A DNA stretch of 19,086 nt from JBFHES01 sp041584015 (GCA_041584015.1 JBFHES010000059.1:1-19086), one strand, 5' to 3'; shown: positions 7,122 through 15,965, numbered from the stretch's first letter. The notes: generated from the letters alone by a model not told the origin. Numbers and translations are program-made.

Positions 7122-9579
7122 ATCATTTATCATACTCCTTTTCTTTTCATTATTTTGTTTTCAAGTCGCTGCACAATACTCCCTGGGATCTGGTACCACG
7201 GGCATTAGATACGACAACCCTAAAGAATACGAAATTGGTGGAATTACACTTTCCGGAATAAAGTACCTGGATCAACAAGTGCTGATCCACATTACTGGAT
7301 TATCGGTTGGACAAAAAGTGATGGTTCCTGGCAAAGACCTTACAGATGGAATTAAAAAATTATGGGATCAGGGCTTATTCTCCGATGTGCGCTTAACCGC
7401 CACGAAAATTGAAGGCACCACCATATTCCTTGATTTTTATCTTCAGGAGCGCCCCCGACTTTCAAAGTTTAAATTCAATGGCGTAAAAAAGCATGAAGCC
7501 GATGACTTAAGAGATTTAGTAAAACTAAGTCGTGGAAGTCAAATCACTGATAACATCATTAACAATACCATCAATACTATTAAAGAGTTTTATGTTGATA
7601 AAGGCTTCCTTTTTGCCGACATTACCATAAAGCAAGTTGATGATACAACAGCTGTTAATAATGTAATTCTCGACATTGACATCAAGCCCAACAAGCGTAT
7701 TAAAATTAATGAGATCTACTTTACGGGTAATACAGTAATACCTGATAAGAAATTACGCAGGGCAATGAAAGAGACCAAGCGTAAAACATGGTACAACATC
7801 TTCAAATCTTCAAAATACATTGAGGAACAATTCAAAGAAGACAAGAAAAGTATTGTTCTAAAATATAATCAGGCTGGTTACCGCGATGCCAATATTAGTA
7901 TTGACTCGATGGTAGTTAACGACGACAAAACTGTGAACCTGTTCATTGAGATTGAAGAAGGCAACAAATATTTCTTTAGGAATATTACATGGGAAGGAAA
8001 TACCAAGTACAAAACGGAATTTCTGGAGCGTGTTCTTGACATTAAGAAAGGAGACATTTATGACCAGTCGCTTTTAGAAGAAAAACTTTACGTGGAAGAA
8101 ACAGGAGTTTTCTCTTTGTACCAGGATAACGGATATCTGTTCTCATCCATTTCTCCAGTAGAAGTTATGGTAGAAAACGACTCGATTGATATTGAGATGC
8201 AAGTTTACGAAGGTAAGCAGGCCACTATTAACAATATTATTATTACGGGTAACACCAAAACCAACGAGCATGTAATCCGAAGAGAAATTAGAACCAAGCC
8301 AGGTCAACTTTACAATCGTTCTGATGTAATAAGAACACACCGAGAGTTAGCGACACTAGGCTATTTCAACCCGGAAAATATTGGAGTAAATCCAATTCCA
8401 AACCCGGTAGATGGTACCGTTGATATTGAATATGCCTTAGAAGAAAAACCAAGCGACCAGATAGAACTGTCAGGTGGTTGGGGTGCCGGAATGATAGTAG
8501 GAACTTTTGGTTTAAGTTTCACCAACTTCTCGACAAAAAACATTCTTAATAAAAAGGCATGGCGACCGCTCCCTTCCGGCGATGGGCAACGTTTAACATT
8601 ACGTGCCCAAAGTAATGGAGTTTATTATCAAGCTTACAACATGTCGTTTGTAGAACCTTGGTTGGGTGGTAAAAAGCCAACATCACTTACAGTTTCATTA
8701 TATCACACCGTACAGTCAGACGGGCGCGATAAGGAAGATCCGGCAAGACAAGCTATTAACATTACTGGTGTAGCATTGGGTATGGGTAAACGCCTCCAGT
8801 GGCCTGATGACTTTTTTACATTCTATAATGAAATTGGATTTCAAGCTTATAATCTAAGTCAGTGGAGCTCATTTTTATTTACAGATGGTGTTGCTAATAA
8901 CTTAAGTTATACAACCGAATTTGCACGTAATTCTGTCAACCAGCCAATCTATCCACGCCGTGGATCGCAATTTTCTTTAAAATTACAAATCACTCCTCCA
9001 TACTCATTATTTAGTGATAGAGACTATTCAACATTAAGTCCTCAGGAGAAATACGAATGGGTTGAATACCACAAATGGACCTTTAAAGCATCATGGTTTT
9101 CAAATTTGGCAGGAGATTTGGTATTGAACTCCAAGATAAATTTTGGTTTCCTTGGATACTACGACAAAAATGCGCGCTCACCTTTCGAAGGATTCTATGT
9201 TGGAGGCGATGGTTTATCAGGTTACAACCTTTATGGTAGAGAGACGATTTCTCTACGAGGTTACGAAAATGGTTCTTTGACACCCGATTTGGGAGGTAAT
9301 ATATATAACAAATTTACACTTGAATTAAGATATCCAATTTCGCTGAATCCACAAGCAACACTATATGCTTTGGCATTTTTCGAAGGTGGTAATTCATGGT
9401 ACGACTTCAGAGAGTTTAATCCATTTACAATTAAAAGATCAGCTGGTGCTGGTATGCGTATATTCCTTCCAATGTTTGGTATGCTTGGAGTTGACTGGGG
9501 TTATGGTTTCGATGAAGTTACCGGAAAACCTTCAGCAAACAAAGGGCAGTTCCATTTCGTAATTGGACAGCAACTTTAA
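7108..9579 (+). CDS. bamA: Outer-membrane protein assembly factor BamA
   Basis: BamA folds and inserts beta-barrel proteins into the outer membrane. The 823-residue precursor has a signal peptide (about residues 1-22, ending QVAAQ). Five POTRA domains follow at about 42-115, 116-195, 197-285, 287-368 and 371-447; POTRA3, 4 and 5 carry the typical 'GNT' turn. The 16-strand barrel starts near 451 with IELSGGWGAG. The lid-loop motif is present as LRGY (716-719), equivalent to VRGF. The gene starts inside the end of uppS (14-base overlap) and is followed after 36 bases by the first skp. The last residue is leucine (VIGQQL), whereas the beta-signal usually ends in an aromatic residue. Confidence 0.96.
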   Translation: MRNNKSFIILLFFSLFCFQVAAQYSLGSGTTGIRYDNPKEYEIGGITLSGIKYLDQQVLIHITGLSVGQKVMVPGKDLTDGIKKLWDQGLFSDVRLTATKIEGTTIFLDFYLQERPRLSKFKFNGVKKHEADDLRDLVKLSRGSQITDNIINNTINTIKEFYVDKGFLFADITIKQVDDTTAVNNVILDIDIKPNKRIKINEIYFTGNTVIPDKKLRRAMKETKRKTWYNIFKSSKYIEEQFKEDKKSIVLKYNQAGYRDANISIDSMVVNDDKTVNLFIEIEEGNKYFFRNITWEGNTKYKTEFLERVLDIKKGDIYDQSLLEEKLYVEETGVFSLYQDNGYLFSSISPVEVMVENDSIDIEMQVYEGKQATINNIIITGNTKTNEHVIRREIRTKPGQLYNRSDVIRTHRELATLGYFNPENIGVNPIPNPVDGTVDIEYALEEKPSDQIELSGGWGAGMIVGTFGLSFTNFSTKNILNKKAWRPLPSGDGQRLTLRAQSNGVYYQAYNMSFVEPWLGGKKPTSLTVSLYHTVQSDGRDKEDPARQAINITGVALGMGKRLQWPDDFFTFYNEIGFQAYNLSQWSSFLFTDGVANNLSYTTEFARNSVNQPIYPRRGSQFSLKLQITPPYSLFSDRDYSTLSPQEKYEWVEYHKWTFKASWFSNLAGDLVLNSKINFGFLGYYDKNARSPFEGFYVGGDGLSGYNLYGRETISLRGYENGSLTPDLGGNIYNKFTLELRYPISLNPQATLYALAFFEGGNSWYDFREFNPFTIKRSAGAGMRIFLPMFGMLGVDWGYGFDEVTGKPSANKGQFHFVIGQQL

Positions 9580-9615
9580 TTACGTAAATTATTAATAAAC
9601 TTAAAAACACTAAAA

Positions 9616-10131
9616 ATGAAAAAGATAATTGTAACACTTATTGCAGCAGCTTTCGTAATTACCGGATTCTCCCAGAAATTCGCTTTTGTTGATACGGAGT
9701 ACATTTTAACAAACATCCCTACTTACGAATCAGCACAGGAGCAACTCGACCAACAATCCATACAATGGCAAAAAGAAATTGAAGCCATCTATGGAGAAAT
9801 TGACGGCATGTACAAAGAGTTTCAGGCTGAGAAAGTACTACTTAGCGAAGAGATGAAAATCAAGCGTGAGAATGACATCATCAACAAGGAGAAAGAAGTA
9901 AAAAGTTTACAAAAGAAGTATTTTGGGAAAGATGGTTTACTTTTCAAAAAGAGACAAGAACTGATTAAGCCGATACAAGATGAAATTTTCAATTCAGTAA
10001 AAGAATTAGCTGAAGAAGGAAATTATGCCGTAATCTTCGATTCAGCATCAGGTGCAGCCAATATGCTTTTTACCGACCCAAAGTATGACAAGAGTGATGA
10101 CATTCTTGAAAAAATGGGCTATAAAAACTAA
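9616..10131 (+). CDS. Skp/OmpH-family periplasmic chaperone, first copy
   Basis: Skp/OmpH proteins hold unfolded outer-membrane proteins in the periplasm and hand them to BamA. The 171-residue precursor has a signal peptide (MKKIIVTLIAAAFVITGFSQ). A short N-terminal strand follows (KFAFVDTEYILTNIP). Residues about 40-125 are charged, heptad-like helices (rich in K, E and Q), the tentacle hairpin. The C-terminus has the family strand YAVIFDSASGAANMLF. It lies 36 bases after bamA, as expected for a shared message, and 100 bases before a second copy. In P. gingivalis the corresponding pair is PG0192/PG0193. Confidence 0.93.
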   Translation: MKKIIVTLIAAAFVITGFSQKFAFVDTEYILTNIPTYESAQEQLDQQSIQWQKEIEAIYGEIDGMYKEFQAEKVLLSEEMKIKRENDIINKEKEVKSLQKKYFGKDGLLFKKRQELIKPIQDEIFNSVKELAEEGNYAVIFDSASGAANMLFTDPKYDKSDDILEKMGYKN

Positions 10132-10195
10132 ACAAACAGATAGCTGTGTACTTCGTTTTTATGAAACTTAAGGATACACAACACACTATTTATTT

Positions 10196-10203
10196 TATAT
10201 TTG
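10196..10203 (+). promoter_or_regulatory. Candidate -7 box upstream of the second skp
   Basis: TATATTTG at 10196-10203 matches TAnnTTTG and lies 29 bases before the ATG at 10232, in the 100-base gap between the two chaperone genes. No TTTG is present at the usual -33 distance. It may provide extra transcription of the second copy. Confidence 0.3.
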
Positions 10204-10231
10204 CACGAAATATTTTGAAAATAAACAAGAA

Positions 10232-10762
10232 ATGAAAAACACCTTAAAAGCCCTTTTAGTTGTTGCAATCTTATTCTCAGCAACAGGACTATTTGCTCAA
10301 TCCCAGAAATTCGGACATGTAAATGTTAATGAGCTAATCTCTCTAATGCCAGAAAGAAATAATGCACAAAACGCATTGCAGGCTTTTGCAAAAGAATTAG
10401 AAAATGAGTTAGGCATTATGCAAAAAGAGTTTGAAGCGAAATACTCTGAATACCTTCGTCTAGAGTCTACTTACAACGAAGTGATTAAAGCGTCTAAACA
10501 AGAAGAATTACAGTCATTACAGACAAGAATTCAGGAATATCAGCAAAACGCAGAGCAATCATACGGTAAAAAAGAAGCCGAATTGTTGCAGCCAATTCTT
10601 GACAAAGCAAACAATGCAATTCAAGAAGTAGGTAAAGAAAAAGGTTACACCTATATTTTTGATGCAAGCAGTGGTGTAGTTGTATTTATTGCTGAAGGTA
10701 GCGATGATGTACTTCCGTTCGTAAAAACAAAACTTGGAATCACAGCCACAAGTGCTGAATAA
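10232..10762 (+). CDS. Skp/OmpH-family periplasmic chaperone, second copy
   Basis: This is a 176-residue paralogue of the preceding gene. It has a signal peptide (MKNTLKALLVVAILFSATGLFAQ), the N-terminal strand SQKFGHVNVNELISLMP, a long coiled-coil hairpin at about 45-125 (Q-, E- and K-rich), and a C-terminal strand YIFDASSGVVVFIAEGSDD. The two copies share architecture and short motifs (SQKF near the mature start; IFD.ASG near the end) but differ through the helices, so the duplication is old. The gene ends the envelope run: a strong terminator lies 21 bases after its stop. Confidence 0.93.
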   Translation: MKNTLKALLVVAILFSATGLFAQSQKFGHVNVNELISLMPERNNAQNALQAFAKELENELGIMQKEFEAKYSEYLRLESTYNEVIKASKQEELQSLQTRIQEYQQNAEQSYGKKEAELLQPILDKANNAIQEVGKEKGYTYIFDASSGVVVFIAEGSDDVLPFVKTKLGITATSAE

Positions 10763-10783
10763 TTCAAGCTTCAAAAAATATTT

Positions 10784-10812
10784 AAACCATCCGAATACCG
10801 GGTGGTTTTTTT
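10784..10812 (+). terminator. Rho-independent terminator after the second skp
   Basis: AAACCATCCG (10784-10793) pairs with CGGGTGGTTT (10799-10808) around a 5-base loop, with one U-G pair in the transcript, and runs into seven T. It separates the bamA-skp-skp message from murI. Confidence 0.9.
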
Positions 10813-10857
10813 ATTTCAATAAGGTTTAATTAATTTTATCGATTCAATTCACACAAC

Positions 10858-11673
10858 ATGAGCAAGCATTCTAGTCAGGCAATAGGCATATTCGATTCAG
10901 GAGTTGGAGGGCTTACAGTGGCCCATGCTATCAAAAACATGCTACCCAATGAAAAGATGGTTTACTTTGGCGACACTGCTCATTTGCCTTATGGAGATAA
11001 ATCAGCTCAATCCATTCGATATTATGCGGAGAAGATAAGCGATTTTCTGCTAGAGAAAGAATGCAAAGTTATACTCATAGCCTGCAACACAGCCTCTGCT
11101 CATGCCTATAAAAGCGTTTCAGAGTTGGTAGGTCCCAGAGCTAAAGTACTAAATGTAATCGACCCAATTGTTAAGTTTGTTAGCCAGCAGGACGATTATA
11201 AAAAGATTGGCGTTATTGGCACCAAAGGAACCATCAACAGCGGCACATATCCACAAAAGATTAATGCCATAAAGCCAGGTCTAAAGGTAGAATCGCTTGC
11301 AACACCTTTGCTGGCTCCAATGATTGAAGAGGGTTTTATTTATGATGATATTAGCAATGCCATCATTCGCGCTTACCTATCAAATAAGGAACTCGATAAT
11401 ATCAACGCGCTTATTCTGGGTTGTACGCACTACCCTATTATCAAGAATCAAATTCGTAAATACTTCAACTTTAATTTAAAAGTGATTGATTCAGCTGAGA
11501 TTGTAGCGCAACAGCTAAAATCTTATCTAAGCGAAAACAAGCTCCTGAATAATAACACAGATCCAAAGCACGAATTCTTTGTCTCTGATTATACCGATAT
11601 GTTTGAGAAAGTATCAGAGATGTTCTTTGAGGAAAAGGTAAATCTTCAAATGGCTGATCTTTGGAAGAAATAG
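10858..11673 (+). CDS. murI: Glutamate racemase
   Basis: MurI interconverts L- and D-glutamate in the cytosol without a cofactor and supplies D-glutamate for peptidoglycan. The 271 residues match the family. Landmarks are GIFDSGVGGLTV with D13/S14 (10-21), VYFGDTAHLPYGDKS (35-49), the first catalytic cysteine C76 in IACNTASAHA, and the second, C189, in ILGCTHYPII. The gene follows the terminator of the skp pair, so it probably has its own promoter, although I see no good consensus in the 45 bases before it. It converges on the TPR gene with a 33-base gap in which no clear terminator is visible. Confidence 0.96.
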   Translation: MSKHSSQAIGIFDSGVGGLTVAHAIKNMLPNEKMVYFGDTAHLPYGDKSAQSIRYYAEKISDFLLEKECKVILIACNTASAHAYKSVSELVGPRAKVLNVIDPIVKFVSQQDDYKKIGVIGTKGTINSGTYPQKINAIKPGLKVESLATPLLAPMIEEGFIYDDISNAIIRAYLSNKELDNINALILGCTHYPIIKNQIRKYFNFNLKVIDSAEIVAQQLKSYLSENKLLNNNTDPKHEFFVSDYTDMFEKVSEMFFEEKVNLQMADLWKK

Positions 11674-11706
11674 TAAAGGCACTGTAACAACTATCTGAGC
11701 TACTCT

Positions 11707-12978
11707 CTATTCTTCGATTGGTGTTCCATCGAAAAAATATTGTTCCTTTATTTTTGAAATGCGGTCTTTTGCATACTTTACATTATGCTCATCGCAATTA
11801 TCTGAGCAATTGTCCAAATAGTCCACATACCATTGATGGGCAATTAACTTGTTCTCACCCATTTCTTCATAGGTTGTTGCTATAAAAAAATACAAACGAC
11901 TATCATGAGGGTCGTACTCCAATGATTTCTTAAATGAAGCCAATGATTGCTTGTAGTCGCGTTTATACGCATAAACCTGTCCGAGCTGAAAATAGAACTC
12001 CGGCATATGAGAAGGTATTGCCAGACCGATTGTTTTAGTGATGTACTGTTCTGCCTCATCGTATAAGCGAAGTTTTAAACAGCTTAATCCCATGTACCAG
12101 TTATTAATGTAGGTATCCGGCTTTCTCTGCAAGATACTATGGAACTGCATGTATGCCTTTTTGAATTCATCTGTGTGATAATAACAAATCCCCAATCGTT
12201 CCTTCGTCTCTATTTCCACAGGCCTTGAATTTTGCAATGAATCGTAAATGAACACTGCATTTTCAAAATCCATTAAATAATAATAAGCATCCGCCTTTTT
12301 GGTCAATAATCTATAATCGCCTTTATCCAAAGCCAAGCCTTCATCAAGCAATTCAATGGCAGGAAAGAAATAACCGTTTAGCATAATTTTATTTGCCAGT
12401 TTTATCCGACTATTAATATCACGTGGATTTATTTTGATAACCCGATTCAGATAGGTGGCGCCTAAATCATCATCATCCAGTTTCTCGGCACAATAGGCAG
12501 CCATCTTCAAATACTGATAATTGGTACTGTCTGTATTTAATAGATGTTCGTAATTTGTGAGAGCAGGCTTAAACTCGCCCATGCGAGATTGCAGATTTGC
12601 AAGTTTTGCAAGAATATATCTGGAACTATCAGGAAGTAATAGCTGCTCATAAAATACAGCAGCATTGCTATACCAATTCATTAGAACATAAACATCAGCC
12701 AGCTTTGTTCGAACCAATCTGTTTTTAGGTTCAACATGCAGCGCCTTTAAAAGAATGTCCACGGCCTGTTGATGCTCGTTTAACGCCAGATAAGCAGCTC
12801 CCAACTTTAAGCACAAAGGTACATCGGCATCGCTCTTATCATTCAATCCTTTGTATAATTTAACAGCTAACTCGTAATCCCCTGTTAGCATGGCATCATC
12901 AGCTTGTTTAATTTGCGTTTGGCCCAGAACGGTTGAGGCAAAAAGCATAATAATTATGGATAGAAAATACAGTCTCAT
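11707..12978 (-). CDS. Exported tetratricopeptide-repeat protein
   Basis: The 423-residue protein begins with a signal peptide (MRLYFLSIIIMLFASTVLGQ). The rest is almost entirely TPR-type helix pairs, about nine to ten from residue 22 to 400; examples are GDYELAVKLYKGL, NEHQQAVDILLKAL, GEFKPALTNYEHLL and RDYKQSLASFKKSLEYDPHD. The 'GxF/Y..A' spacing is regular. Such proteins are scaffolds for protein-protein contact, here probably in the periplasm or attached to a membrane. The two C-terminal cysteines (CSDNC) are the only obvious extra feature. The gene diverges from the saccharopine-dehydrogenase-like gene. The specific partner is unknown. Confidence 0.85.
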   Translation of the reverse strand: MRLYFLSIIIMLFASTVLGQTQIKQADDAMLTGDYELAVKLYKGLNDKSDADVPLCLKLGAAYLALNEHQQAVDILLKALHVEPKNRLVRTKLADVYVLMNWYSNAAVFYEQLLLPDSSRYILAKLANLQSRMGEFKPALTNYEHLLNTDSTNYQYLKMAAYCAEKLDDDDLGATYLNRVIKINPRDINSRIKLANKIMLNGYFFPAIELLDEGLALDKGDYRLLTKKADAYYYLMDFENAVFIYDSLQNSRPVEIETKERLGICYYHTDEFKKAYMQFHSILQRKPDTYINNWYMGLSCLKLRLYDEAEQYITKTIGLAIPSHMPEFYFQLGQVYAYKRDYKQSLASFKKSLEYDPHDSRLYFFIATTYEEMGENKLIAHQWYVDYLDNCSDNCDEHNVKYAKDRISKIKEQYFFDGTPIEE

Positions 12979-13145
12979 AGTGTAGATTTGTACGTATAAC
13001 TAAAAACTTAGTTGATTATTGTACAATGATAATAGATTTTAATCTAAGGTCAAAAAATTAAATGATATCAACTGAAATAATAGATTGATTTTAATAATTG
13101 CTATTTTTAGTTTTTACCACAAACCATGAAACTAATACACGAAGT

Positions 13146-14276
13146 ATGAAAGTAATTATTCTTGGAGCTGGGCTTGTTGGCGGTCCTATGGCAATTGATC
13201 TAGCACATGACAGCAATTTTGAAGTACACATAGCAGACCAAAGCAAAAACCAGCTTAATGCCATTGGTCAGGATTTACCGATTACTACAATTGAGCAAGA
13301 TCTATCGGACAAGCTAGCATTGCAGCATCTGGTTAAAAGCTACGATTATGTAATTAATGCTGTTCCTGGTTTTATGGGCTACCAAACGATTAAATCAGTT
13401 ATTAAAGCAGGAGTAAATTTAATAGATATTGCATTTATGCCGGAGGACCCTGCAGACCTAGATGATCTAGCCAAGAGCAATAATGTGTCGGCTATTGTTG
13501 ATTGTGGAGTGGCGCCCGGCATGAGTAACATACTAATGGGCTATGCACATAATCAGTTAGACGAAACGATAAATGGAACAATATACGTTGGAGGGCTGCC
13601 CCGTAAACGAACGTGGCCCTGGGAGTATAAAGCTGTTTTTTCGCCCATTGATGTAATAGAAGAATATACCCGCCCTGCCCGACTAGTGGAGAATTATAAA
13701 GAAATAAGAAAGCCTGCTCTAACTGAATTAGAGCAAATTGATTTTCCTGTCGTTGGTACTTTAGATGTATTTAATACCGATGGTTTAAGAAGTTTAATCA
13801 GAACAATAAAAGCCAGAAACCTAAAGGAAAAGACACTTCGCTATCCGGGCTACATCGAAAAAATAAAAATCCTAAAGGCATCGGGCTTTTTCGATGAAAA
13901 CGAAATTGAAGTAAACGGAACGAAAATAAAACCAATTGATTTTACCTGTGCCTTGTTGTTTCCTAATTGGAAATTAGAGAAAGGAGAAGCAGACTTTACC
14001 GTCATGCAAATTATTGTAGATGGCTATAAGAACGGTGTCTATAAGAAATTCAAATACGATTTATACGATGAATTGAACTCTGAAACCGGCATTCATTCCA
14101 TGGCAAGAACTACAGGCTATACAGCCACAAGTGTATTGCGTTTGATAGAACGTGGTTATAAAGTTACACCGGGAGTTATTTTTCCCGAATTTTTAGGTAA
14201 GGACGAAACCTTCGTTAAGGGCTTGCTTCTTGAGCTTAAAGGCAAGAACATCATCTATACCGAAGAAATCACATAG
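13146..14276 (+). CDS. Saccharopine dehydrogenase family protein
   Basis: The chosen ATG at 13146 gives 376 residues, with the Rossmann fold at the very N-terminus (MKVIILGAGLVGGPMAIDLA, GxGxxG at 7-12); a TTG at 13098 adds 16 residues with no counterpart and is rejected. The middle has a conserved DIAFM segment and VDCGVAPGMSN, typical of the saccharopine dehydrogenase/homospermidine-synthase-like fold. The C-terminal domain carries YDLYDE and GYTATSVLRLIERG, as in saccharopine dehydrogenase (Lys9) proteins. The family reaction is NADP-dependent oxidation or reduction of an amino-acid adduct. The true substrate is not set by the sequence, and no lysine or polyamine genes are nearby. The next gene, an ABC ATPase, is 80 bases away. 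Confidence 0.85.
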   Translation: MKVIILGAGLVGGPMAIDLAHDSNFEVHIADQSKNQLNAIGQDLPITTIEQDLSDKLALQHLVKSYDYVINAVPGFMGYQTIKSVIKAGVNLIDIAFMPEDPADLDDLAKSNNVSAIVDCGVAPGMSNILMGYAHNQLDETINGTIYVGGLPRKRTWPWEYKAVFSPIDVIEEYTRPARLVENYKEIRKPALTELEQIDFPVVGTLDVFNTDGLRSLIRTIKARNLKEKTLRYPGYIEKIKILKASGFFDENEIEVNGTKIKPIDFTCALLFPNWKLEKGEADFTVMQIIVDGYKNGVYKKFKYDLYDELNSETGIHSMARTTGYTATSVLRLIERGYKVTPGVIFPEFLGKDETFVKGLLLELKGKNIIYTEEIT

Positions 14277-14356
14277 ATTATGGAGATAGAATCAGTAAAA
14301 ACCAATTGCACAATCGTTAATTAACTTTTACTTTGTAAGCCTTACAAATACATACA

Positions 14357-15007
14357 ATGATACGAATTGAACAAATAACAAAAGCATACGGTAGTCTGGA
14401 AGTACTCAAAGGCATCGATCTGGAAATAGCTAAATCGGAGGTAGTAAGTATTGTAGGTGCCAGTGGTGCGGGTAAGTCAACCTTGCTGCAAATTACGGGA
14501 TCTATTCTGGCACCGGACCATGGCAAAATCTTCATCAACGACATCGAGCTTTACGAATTAAAAGAAAAGGCACTCGCCAATTTCAGAAACCAGCATATTG
14601 GTTTTGTATTTCAATTCCATCAATTGTTGCCGGAGTTCACAGCCTTGGAGAATGTATGTATCCCGGCCTTTATTGCAGGCATTTCAAAATCTAAAGCAGA
14701 GAAACGCGCCAAAGATCTGCTTGCTTTCCTGGGCTTAGATCATCGCCTGGAGCACAAACCCAACGAACTATCAGGTGGCGAGCAACAGCGAGTAGCCGTA
14801 GCACGTTCGCTAATTAATGATCCGGATGTAATTTTAGCAGATGAGCCATCGGGCAATCTAGACAGCAAAAATAAGGAAGAACTACACCAATTATTTTTCT
14901 CGCTAAGAGATAACTTCGATCAAACCATTGTAATTGTTACGCACGATAAGGAATTGGCACACATGTCAGACAGGATGATTACAATGGAAGACGGCATGAT
15001 TATCTAA
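14357..15007 (+). CDS. lolD: ABC transporter ATP-binding protein, LolD/MacB type
   Basis: The 216 residues form a complete nucleotide-binding domain: Walker A GASGAGKST (34-42), Q-loop VFQFHQLLPEFTALENV with Q86 (84-100), signature LSGGEQQR (138-145), Walker B VILADEPSGNLDS (158-170) and switch histidine H196 in VTHD. The 'FQFHQLLPEFTALENV' and 'SGNLDS' wording is typical of the LolD/MacB/FtsE group. LolD powers release of lipoproteins from the inner membrane by LolC/E. No permease gene is adjacent: the next gene is sucD on the opposite strand. Assignment to LolD rather than another member of the group is therefore by sequence flavour only. Confidence 0.8.
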   Translation: MIRIEQITKAYGSLEVLKGIDLEIAKSEVVSIVGASGAGKSTLLQITGSILAPDHGKIFINDIELYELKEKALANFRNQHIGFVFQFHQLLPEFTALENVCIPAFIAGISKSKAEKRAKDLLAFLGLDHRLEHKPNELSGGEQQRVAVARSLINDPDVILADEPSGNLDSKNKEELHQLFFSLRDNFDQTIVIVTHDKELAHMSDRMITMEDGMII

Positions 15008-15040
15008 TAGACATAATCGAAAGCTTTAAATAAAAGACAT

Positions 15041-15069
15041 AAAAAAACCCGACTGTAACAGTCGGGTTT
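15041..15069 (-). terminator. Rho-independent terminator of sucD (possibly shared with lolD)
   Basis: AAACCCGACTG (15045-15055) and CAGTCGGGTTT (15059-15069) are perfect repeats around a 3-base loop. On the minus strand the hairpin is followed by a run of seven U, so it ends the sucD message. On the plus strand the tail is only TTT then CTC, a weaker signal for lolD. Confidence 0.9.
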
Positions 15070-15092
15070 CTCATTTATAGAATAATTGTAAT

Positions 15093-15965
15093 TTACTTCT
15101 TTAGGGCTTCAGCCATTGTTCTACCAATATGTGCAGGAGATTCAACAACGTGCAATCCACACTCAGCCATAATTTTCATTTTAGCAGCAGCCGTATCATC
15201 AGCACCACCAATAATAGCACCGGCGTGTCCCATACGTCTTCCTTTCGGAGCCGTTTGGCCAGCAATAAAACCAACAACTGGTTTGGTTCCATTTTCCTTA
15301 ATCCACAATGCTGCATCTGCTTCCATGCTACCACCAATCTCACCAATCATGATAATACCTTCGGTACCCGGATCATTCATCAATAACTCAACAGCATCCT
15401 TGGTAGTTGTTCCAATAATTGGATCGCCACCAATTCCAATACAAGTTGACTGACCTAAACCAGCTTTTGTAATTTGATCAACAGCTTCGTAAGTTAATGT
15501 TCCAGAACGTGACACAATTCCGATGGTTCCCGGATTATGAATAAATCCCGGCATAATACCAACTTTCGCTTCACCCGGAGTGATAACGCCCGGACAGTTT
15601 GGCCCAACCATACGACAATCTTTATCACTTAAGTATTCTTTAACCTTCACCATATCGGCAGTTGGAATACCTTCAGTAATTGTAATAATCACCTTGATAC
15701 CTGCATCAGCAGCTTCCATAATTGCATCGGCAGCAAATGCCGGTGGAACAAAAATCACGGATACATCAGCACCAGTTGCATCAACTGCATGCTTTACAGT
15801 ATCAAACACAGGTTTACCTATATGGCTCTGACCACCTTTACCAGGTGTAACACCACCAACTACATTTGTTCCGTACTCAATCATTTGAGTCGCATGAAAA
15901 GTACCTTCGCTACCGGTAAATCCTTGAACTATAATTTTGGAATCTTTGTTAACTAAAACGCTCAT
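15093..15965 (-). CDS. sucD: Succinyl-CoA synthetase, alpha subunit
   Basis: With the beta subunit SucC, this enzyme interconverts succinyl-CoA and succinate with formation of ATP or GTP in the TCA cycle. The 290 residues match the E. coli length (289). Motifs are QGFTGSEGTFHATQMIEYG (14-32, CoA-binding fold), GGVTPGKGG (37-45), GPNCPGVITPGEAKVGIMPG (121-140), SRSGTLTYE (152-160) and the phospho-histidine loop GRRMGHAGAI with H247. No sucC is adjacent, so the subunits are not encoded as a neighbouring pair here. A good promoter lies about 36 bases upstream. Confidence 0.97.
   Translation of the reverse strand: MSVLVNKDSKIIVQGFTGSEGTFHATQMIEYGTNVVGGVTPGKGGQSHIGKPVFDTVKHAVDATGADVSVIFVPPAFAADAIMEAADAGIKVIITITEGIPTADMVKVKEYLSDKDCRMVGPNCPGVITPGEAKVGIMPGFIHNPGTIGIVSRSGTLTYEAVDQITKAGLGQSTCIGIGGDPIIGTTTKDAVELLMNDPGTEGIIMIGEIGGSMEADAALWIKENGTKPVVGFIAGQTAPKGRRMGHAGAIIGGADDTAAAKMKIMAECGLHVVESPAHIGRTMAEALKK

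Noticed and set aside
9616..10762. Tandem skp/ompH genes as a recent duplication
   Set aside because: The two proteins differ throughout their helical parts, and paired copies are usual next to bamA in Bacteroidota.
13098..13145. TTG at 13098 as the start of the saccharopine-dehydrogenase-like gene
   Set aside because: A normal ATG at 13146 places the Rossmann fold at the N-terminus as in the family; the added 16 residues match nothing.
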